From: Pseudonocardia oroxyli
GTDB taxonomy: Bacteria > Actinomycetota > Actinomycetes > Mycobacteriales > Pseudonocardiaceae
DNA length: 64,000 nt
Assembly: GCF_900102195.1 (NCBI RefSeq)
Contig: NZ_FNBE01000009.1
Span: forward strand, 1 to 64,000
Reading direction: 5' to 3'
Shown here: in pieces, positions 59,763 through 64,000 of the stretch
How positions within the stretch are numbered: the stretch's first letter is position 1
Layout of the letters: the number at the start of each line of letters is the position of its first letter
Made by a program: the position numbers and the translations under genes
Notes under the pieces: model-generated
The model's input: the letters and a program-made list of their open reading frames with translations, nothing else
Database searches by the model: none
What the model was told of the DNA's origin: nothing

Positions 59763-59798
59763 GACGCACCGGATCCGCTTCCGCGGGTCCGGTGCGTC
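59763..59798 (+). terminator. Terminator after the chaplin-like gene
   Basis: GACGCACCGGATCCGC / GCGGGTCCGGTGCGTC, one G-T pair, with a TTCC loop and a short T-containing tail; 23 bases after the stop codon and before the convergent sigma factor gene. Confidence 0.85.
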
Positions 59799-59848
59799 CC
59801 TGTTTCCGGATGGGCTCGAAAACGGATTCCGACGCCGCCGGAGAACGG

Positions 59849-60847
59849 TCAGGAATCGGGCCGCAGCTCCGCAGGGAGCCCGAACAGGGCGAACAGTTTC
59901 GTGTCCAGGAACGAGGTGATGCCGGTGATCCGGTCGCCCTCGATCCGCAGCACCTGCAGGCCCCACGGACGGTGCACCCCGTCCTCGCCGAGGCGGTACT
60001 GACCGAAGGCGGGCGCGCCGTTCGCCGAGGTGGGCAGCATGCGCGAGCCCTTGCAGCCGATGCCGGCCCCCTGCATCCAGGCGAGCAGGTTCTCCCGGCC
60101 GCGCAGCCACAACTCCAGCGGGGGCATGTTCTGCTCGACGTCCTCGTGCAGCAGGGCCACGAGACCCTCCATGTCGAAGGCCTCGAACGCCGCGACGTAC
60201 TTGGCCAGCAGCTCGAGGTGCTCCTGCGGGGGCGGGGACGCCGACGCATCGTCCGCGCTGCCGATGCCCCGCTCGTCCAGCGTGGCCCGTGCCCGCTGCA
60301 GCGCGCTGTTCACCGAGGCCACCGACGTGCCCAGCAGCTCGGCGACCTCCGCGGCCTTCCAACACAGCACCTCGCGCAGGATCAGCACGACGCGCTGGCG
60401 CGGCGGGAGGTGCTGCAGCGCCGCCACGAACGCGAGCCGGATGGACTCCCGCGCCACGGCCGTCTCCGCCGGGTCGCTGTGCGACGGGGTGACCCGCGCG
60501 TCCGGCATCGGCTCCAGCCACGTGTCGTCCGACAAGGGCTCGCGCAGCAGCTCGGCCCGCGGCTCCGAGGGACCCCCGAAGTCCATGGGGGTGGCGCGGC
60601 GCTTCCGGCCGTTCAGCGCGTCGATGCAGACGTTCGTGGCGATCCGGTAGAGCCAGGACCGCAGCGAGGACCGCCCGTCGAACTTGTCGAGGGCCCGCCA
60701 CGCCCTGATCATGGTCTCTTGCACGGCGTCCTCGGCCTCGAAGGAGGAGCCGAGCATGCGGTAGCTGTAGCCGGTGAGCTCACCCCGGAACTGCTCGAGC
60801 TGTGGCTCGAGCTCGTCCCGGGTCGGTGCCGTTGCGGGCGCACTCAT
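59849..60847 (-). CDS. ECF-type RNA polymerase sigma factor, SigG-like with SnoaL-like C-terminal domain
   Basis: A 332-residue sigma factor. Region 2: RGELTGYSYRMLGSSFEAEDAVQETMIRAWRALDKFDGRSSLRSWLYRIATNVCIDAL (~20-78). Region 4: LPPRQRVVLILREVLCWKAAEVAELLGTSVASVNSALQRARATL (~150-193). The C-terminal ~130 residues form an NTF2/SnoaL-like domain (LLAKYVAAFEAFDMEGLVALLHEDVEQNMPP...LRIEGDRITGITSFLD), as in SigG/SigJ-type ECF factors, where it regulates activity in place of a linked anti-sigma factor. No anti-sigma gene adjoins it. Confidence 0.93.
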   Translation of the reverse strand: MSAPATAPTRDELEPQLEQFRGELTGYSYRMLGSSFEAEDAVQETMIRAWRALDKFDGRSSLRSWLYRIATNVCIDALNGRKRRATPMDFGGPSEPRAELLREPLSDDTWLEPMPDARVTPSHSDPAETAVARESIRLAFVAALQHLPPRQRVVLILREVLCWKAAEVAELLGTSVASVNSALQRARATLDERGIGSADDASASPPPQEHLELLAKYVAAFEAFDMEGLVALLHEDVEQNMPPLELWLRGRENLLAWMQGAGIGCKGSRMLPTSANGAPAFGQYRLGEDGVHRPWGLQVLRIEGDRITGITSFLDTKLFALFGLPAELRPDS

Positions 60848-61026
60848 CTCGCCTGTCCCCCTGGGTGGTCCGATCGTGGTCCCCCGAGTGTGCCGTGCAC
60901 CACCGACAAAAGCAGCGGGTGTGCGCCGATGCGTCCGGAACCGACGGTCGGCGGTGCAGCACTAGGATGCGTGAGGGACCAGGTGCCCGGTCCCTCGACG
61001 TCAGCCCTCGGGCGGAGGAAGGCTCG

Positions 61027-61635
61027 ATGTCCGCAACCACCGGCACCCGACGGGCAGGCCGCAGGCCGGTCACCAGCCGGGACGAGATCGAGCACATCGC
61101 CCTCGAGCTCTTCAGCGCGCGCGGGTTCGACTCGACGACGGTGGACGACGTCGCGCAGGCCGCCGGCATCGGGCGACGGACCTTCTTCCGCTACTACGCC
61201 TCCAAGAACGACGTGCCGTGGGGTGCGTTCGACGAGATGCTCGACCGGATGCGCGCGCGGTTCGCCGCCCTGCCCCCGGACGTGTCGGTCATGGCCGGGA
61301 TCCGGGCGACCGTGCTGGACTTCAACGACATCCCGGTCGAGGAGCAGCCCTGGCACCGGCAGCGGCTGCGGCTGATCCTCGAGACGCCCGCGCTCCAGGC
61401 CCACTCCGCGCTGCGCTATGCCGAATGGCGGCGGGTGGTCGCGGACTACGCGGGCGCGCGCCTGGGACAGGAGCCCACGGCGCTGCTCCCGCGCACGCTG
61501 GGACACCTGTGCCTCGGCGCGGCGCTGGCGGCGTACGAGCAGTGGTTGGCAACGGAGGACGCGGAGCTGCGAGACCTGCTCGACGAGGTGCTCGCGGCCC
61601 TGGAGACCGGGTTCGCGCAGATCCGGGTGGGCTGA
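61027..61635 (+). CDS. TetR-family regulator, MftR-like
   Basis: A 202-residue TetR protein from ATG 61027 behind GAGGAAGG. HTH: EIEHIALELFSARGFDSTTVDDVAQAAGIGRRTFFRYYASKNDVPWGAFDEM (~20-70). The RRTFFRYYASKNDVPWG and LILETPALQAHSALRYAEWRRVVADYAGARLG segments match, from memory, the mycofactocin-system regulator MftR. No mycofactocin genes (mftA-F) lie in the window, so it is orphaned here or the cluster is elsewhere. Divergent from the sigma factor gene. Confidence 0.87.
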   Translation: MSATTGTRRAGRRPVTSRDEIEHIALELFSARGFDSTTVDDVAQAAGIGRRTFFRYYASKNDVPWGAFDEMLDRMRARFAALPPDVSVMAGIRATVLDFNDIPVEEQPWHRQRLRLILETPALQAHSALRYAEWRRVVADYAGARLGQEPTALLPRTLGHLCLGAALAAYEQWLATEDAELRDLLDEVLAALETGFAQIRVG

Positions 61636-61662
61636 TGGTCGGGGCGCCGGCGTGGGGCTGAC

Positions 61663-61932
61663 GCTTGGGACGCCCAAGCGTCGCTGAGTGGCGCTTGGGA
61701 CGCCCAAGTGTCGGAGGCCGAGTGATGCTTGGGACGCCCAAGCACCGCTGGGTGACGCTTGGGACGCCCGAGCAGCACGGAGCGGCGTTCGGGGCGCCCG
61801 GGCGTTAGAGGCCGGGTTGACGCTCGGGACGCCCAAGCGCCACTGAGCGACGCTTGGGACGCCCAAGTGTCGGAGGCCGGGTGATGCTTGGGACGCCCAA
61901 GCGCCGCTGAGCGATGCTTGGGCGTCCCAAGC
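61663..61932. repeat. Array of nine 17-bp palindromes with alternating 30/34-35-bp period
   Basis: Copies of GCTTGGGACGCCCAAGC or close variants start at 61663, 61693, 61727, 61757, 61787 (degenerate), 61822, 61852, 61886 and 61916 (middle inverted: GGGCGTCCC). Spacers are 13 bases (…CTGAGYGRC-like) or 17-18 bases (GTCGGAGGCCGRGTGAT-like), alternating. The 447-base gap 61636-62082 is otherwise gene-free; after 61932 degenerate GCTCAAGCG units continue to about 61990. Confidence 0.9.
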
Positions 61933-62082
61933 GTCAGTGGGCCGCTCAAGCGTCAGCGGCACGTTAAGCGTCACTGGGCCGCTCAAGCGCGTGAACGGGC
62001 CGCCAGCCTCGGAGTCGTCGGAGCACGTCGAGCGGCCCGGCCACCGGACGTGCCGGTGACCGGGCCGTGGTCGAGCTCGCGA

Positions 62083-62907
62083 TCAGGGGGTGGCGACGGG
62101 CGGGAGCGGGGTCGAACCGGGCGTCACCGCGACCCCGGGCAGCGCACCGGCGGCCGGAGCAGCACCCGCGGCCGGCGCGGCCGGGACCTCGGGAGCACCC
62201 GGAACGGCCGGAACGTCCGGGGCCCCCGGCACGGCGGGCGCCGCGGGCACGGTGGGCACGGTGGGCGGTTCGGGCACGGCCGGGGCGTCGACCGGCAGAC
62301 CGGTGGCCGGGTCGACGGCGGGCGCGTCGACGGGCAGGCCCGTCGCCGGGTCCACCGCGGGCACCGGGAGACCGGTGGCCGGGTCGACCGCTGCGGGGTC
62401 CGGGACGGCGGGGTCCGGGACGGCCGGGTCCGGCACCGCAGGCACCGCAGGCACCGCAGGCGCTGCGGGCAGGGCGGCAGGGTCCGGCACCGGGACCGAC
62501 GGGTCCGGCAGCGGGACGGTGAGGTCCTGCTCGGCCGCCGTCCCCACCGGGAGCGCCGGGGTGTCCACGGGCAGCGCGGGCGCCGCCGGGACCACGGGCA
62601 CGGCAGGCACGGCGGGGACCGCGGGGACCGCGGGCACCACGGCCACCGGGTCGGGCGGGATGAGACCACCGAGCAGCGAGGGCAGCAGCCCCTGCGCGGT
62701 GGTCAGGACGTCGTTGAGCAGGCCGCCGAGCAGCGACGGGGGCTCGAGCGGCACCGCGGGCAACGCGGGTACCGCGGGTACGGCCGGTAGCTGCTCCGCC
62801 GCGGGGGCGGCGAGCGCAGTGCCCGCCCCGAGAACGGCGACGCTGCCACTCGTCGCCACCGCGACGACGGCCAGCGCGATCTTCTTTCGCACGGCGTGTC
62901 TCCTCAT
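62083..62907 (-). CDS. Secreted Pro/Ala/Val-rich repeat protein
   Basis: A 274-residue protein from ATG 62907 (MRRHAVRKKIALAVVAVA), signal peptide cleaved after ALA near residue 35. One amphipathic stretch (PSLLGGLLNDVLTTAQGLLPSLLGGLIPPD, ~55-85) is followed by long AVPAVP repeats, DPAVP repeats, and three DPATGLPV units, ending in Pro/Ala/Gly. Such sequences suggest an extended cell-wall or matrix protein. No catalytic domain or sorting signal. Upstream in-frame codons are present but the ATG gives the only credible signal peptide. Confidence 0.8.
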   Translation of the reverse strand: MRRHAVRKKIALAVVAVATSGSVAVLGAGTALAAPAAEQLPAVPAVPALPAVPLEPPSLLGGLLNDVLTTAQGLLPSLLGGLIPPDPVAVVPAVPAVPAVPAVPVVPAAPALPVDTPALPVGTAAEQDLTVPLPDPSVPVPDPAALPAAPAVPAVPAVPDPAVPDPAVPDPAAVDPATGLPVPAVDPATGLPVDAPAVDPATGLPVDAPAVPEPPTVPTVPAAPAVPGAPDVPAVPGAPEVPAAPAAGAAPAAGALPGVAVTPGSTPLPPVATP

Positions 62908-63189
62908 GATTCTCCGAGCGGGAACGGCGGAATCATGCGAAGCGGCGCGCCGACAGGCCATGACCCGATCGTGCAGGAGCCGACAGCGAGATCGCACAGA
63001 GTGACGAAGAGGTGTGGATACTCTCGATCGGGCGACCCCGAACCGGGGAGTCCGGCTCCGCCCGTCGGGCGACACCCCGTCCGGGTGGCCCGACGCGCCG
63101 GTGCGTGTCACCCACTGGCGTACTTCCGCTATCACCCTCACCCGTTCGGGGGCACACTCACCGAACGTGGAGAATCACCGACGCGTGCT

Positions 63190-64000
63190 CTACGCAGCGT
63201 CAGCAGAGCGGATGAGTCGATCGAGTCGTCTCGCCGTCGGCCAGCGCACGGAGTGTGCCCAGCCGAGCTGCTCGAAGATGCGGATCGCGCGCGCCGAGAC
63301 GTCGATCTGCCCGGGCTTGGCCCCGTGGCGCGCGCACGTCGGGTCGGCGTGGTGGAGGTTGTGCCACGACTCGCCGAAGGACAGCAGGGCCAGCCACCAC
63401 ACGTTCGCGGAGCGGTCCCGCGCGGCGAACGGCCGATCGCCCCAGATGTGGCAGACCGAGTTGATCGACCACGTGACGTGGTGCAGCAGCGCGACCCGCA
63501 CGAGTCCCGCCCAGAACAGTGCGGACAGCGCGCCGCCCCACGACCAGGTGAGCAGTCCGCCGAGCAGGCCGGGCAGCAGCAGGCTCGTCAGGGCGTACCA
63601 GAGGAAGTGGTCGGAGACCCGGCTGACGGCCCGGTCGGCCAGCAGGTCGGGCGCGAACCGGCGGAAGTTCGTCTTGTCGCGGTCCAGCAGCCAGCCCATG
63701 TGGGCGTGCCAGAACCCGCGGGCCAGCGCCCGCGGTCCCGTCCCGAACAGCCACGGCGAGTGCGGGTCGCCCTCCTTGTCGGAGTAGGCGTGGTGGCGGC
63801 GGTGGTCGGCGACCCAGGAGAGGGGCGAGCCCTGCAGCGCGAGCGAGCCCGCCACGGCCAGACCGACGCGCAGGGCGGGTGTCGCCTTGAACGACCCGTG
63901 GGTGAAGTGCCGGTGGAACCCGACGGTGATGCCCATCCCGCTGACCACGTAGAACACCGCGAACAGTGCCACGTCCGTCCAGCCGAGACCCCAGCCCCAG
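63190..64000 (-). CDS. Acyl-CoA/fatty acid delta-9-type desaturase, N terminus outside the window
   Basis: Partial: the frame runs through the window edge (WGWGLGWTDVALFAV precedes the first internal start), so at least 270 residues. All three histidine boxes of membrane desaturases are present: HRHFTH, HRRHHA in WVADHRRHHAYSD, and HNLHH in ESWHNLHHADP. Several membrane segments and NSVCHIWGDRPF complete the family pattern. Introduces a double bond into a saturated acyl chain using a di-iron centre. Identification is firm, the start is not visible. Confidence 0.93.
   Translation of the reverse strand, partial: WGWGLGWTDVALFAVFYVVSGMGITVGFHRHFTHGSFKATPALRVGLAVAGSLALQGSPLSWVADHRRHHAYSDKEGDPHSPWLFGTGPRALARGFWHAHMGWLLDRDKTNFRRFAPDLLADRAVSRVSDHFLWYALTSLLLPGLLGGLLTWSWGGALSALFWAGLVRVALLHHVTWSINSVCHIWGDRPFAARDRSANVWWLALLSFGESWHNLHHADPTCARHGAKPGQIDVSARAIRIFEQLGWAHSVRWPTARRLDRLIRSADAA

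Noticed and set aside
61663..61932. CRISPR-like array of regularly spaced palindromic repeats
   Set aside because: Repeats are only 17 bp, spacers are 13 or 17-18 bp and resemble one another, and no cas genes lie in the window. It is a palindromic minisatellite-type array.
61027..64000. Start of a mycofactocin biosynthesis cluster after the MftR-like gene
   Set aside because: The following genes encode a repeat-rich secreted protein and a desaturase; no mftA-F features are present.

Overview
The window is a chromosomal segment of a high-GC actinomycete, most likely a member of the Pseudonocardiaceae. This rests on strong G/C third-codon bias, frequent GTG/TTG starts, and the gene content: a SigG-type sigma factor, an MftR-like regulator, a class F sortase with an excalibur partner, a large SpoIIE/RsbW-type signalling protein and an actinomycete integrative element. 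The lineage call is inference from style, not from a marker gene. The window opens in the last bases of a 5S rRNA gene with its terminator and closes inside a fatty acid desaturase gene.

0-16.4 kb: housekeeping and metabolic genes (pyrD, an S4 RNA-binding protein, an EamA exporter, a DAG-kinase-like lipid kinase, an RraA-type aldolase, an MhpD-like hydratase, malQ, an anchored repeat protein with a lipase-like hydrolase). A 1544-residue protein follows that joins histidine kinase, receiver, PAS, GAF, SpoIIE phosphatase, RsbW-like ATPase and STAS domains. Then comes a cysteine-catabolic pair (cysteine dioxygenase, rhodanese) preceded by a tiny, probably leaderless ORF with tandem Cys codons.

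16.4-40.6 kb: acyl-CoA dehydrogenase, HrpA helicase, a TetR/VOC divergent pair with twin operators, an M20 amidohydrolase/beta-lactamase-fold pair, and an AcoR-like regulator divergent from an esterase/Baeyer-Villiger monooxygenase operon. These are followed by DUF72, MFS, acyl-CoA ligase, a 3Fe-4S ferredoxin, sortase F/excalibur, PrpE-type acyl-CoA synthetase, an SGNH hydrolase and a CsoR-CopZ copper operon without an ATPase.

40.7-53.3 kb: three tRNA genes (Glu, Asp, Phe), with an actinomycete integrative and conjugative element (AICE, pSAM2-like) inserted in tRNA-Phe. A perfect 58-bp direct repeat (40993-41050 and 53270-53327) bounds it. The backbone is Int, Xis, HUH-type Rep, two small proteins, an FtsK/TraB-like translocase, two more small proteins, then a flavoprotein and an XRE regulator. 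Between the regulator and attR lies an AT-richer cargo block (48.3-52.2 kb): an ImmA/IrrE peptidase coupled to a PIN-like protein, an NPPW methyltransferase of the BpsA/DUF43 type coupled to a 186-residue protein, and a 229-residue protein that appears distantly related to the 186-residue one. I know of no described system with this layout; it is the best candidate here for an undescribed (possibly defensive) module.

53.4-64 kb: HxlR regulator, tautomerase, SnoaL-like and VOC proteins, a Rox-like (rifampicin-type) flavin monooxygenase, membrane proteins, a GT39-like glycosyltransferase, a small chaplin-like secreted protein, an ECF sigma factor and an MftR-like regulator followed by a nine-copy palindromic repeat array. 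The window ends with a Pro/Ala-rich secreted protein and the desaturase. Many gene ends here are marked by large hairpins, several sharing outer-stem sequence or overlapping stop codons.
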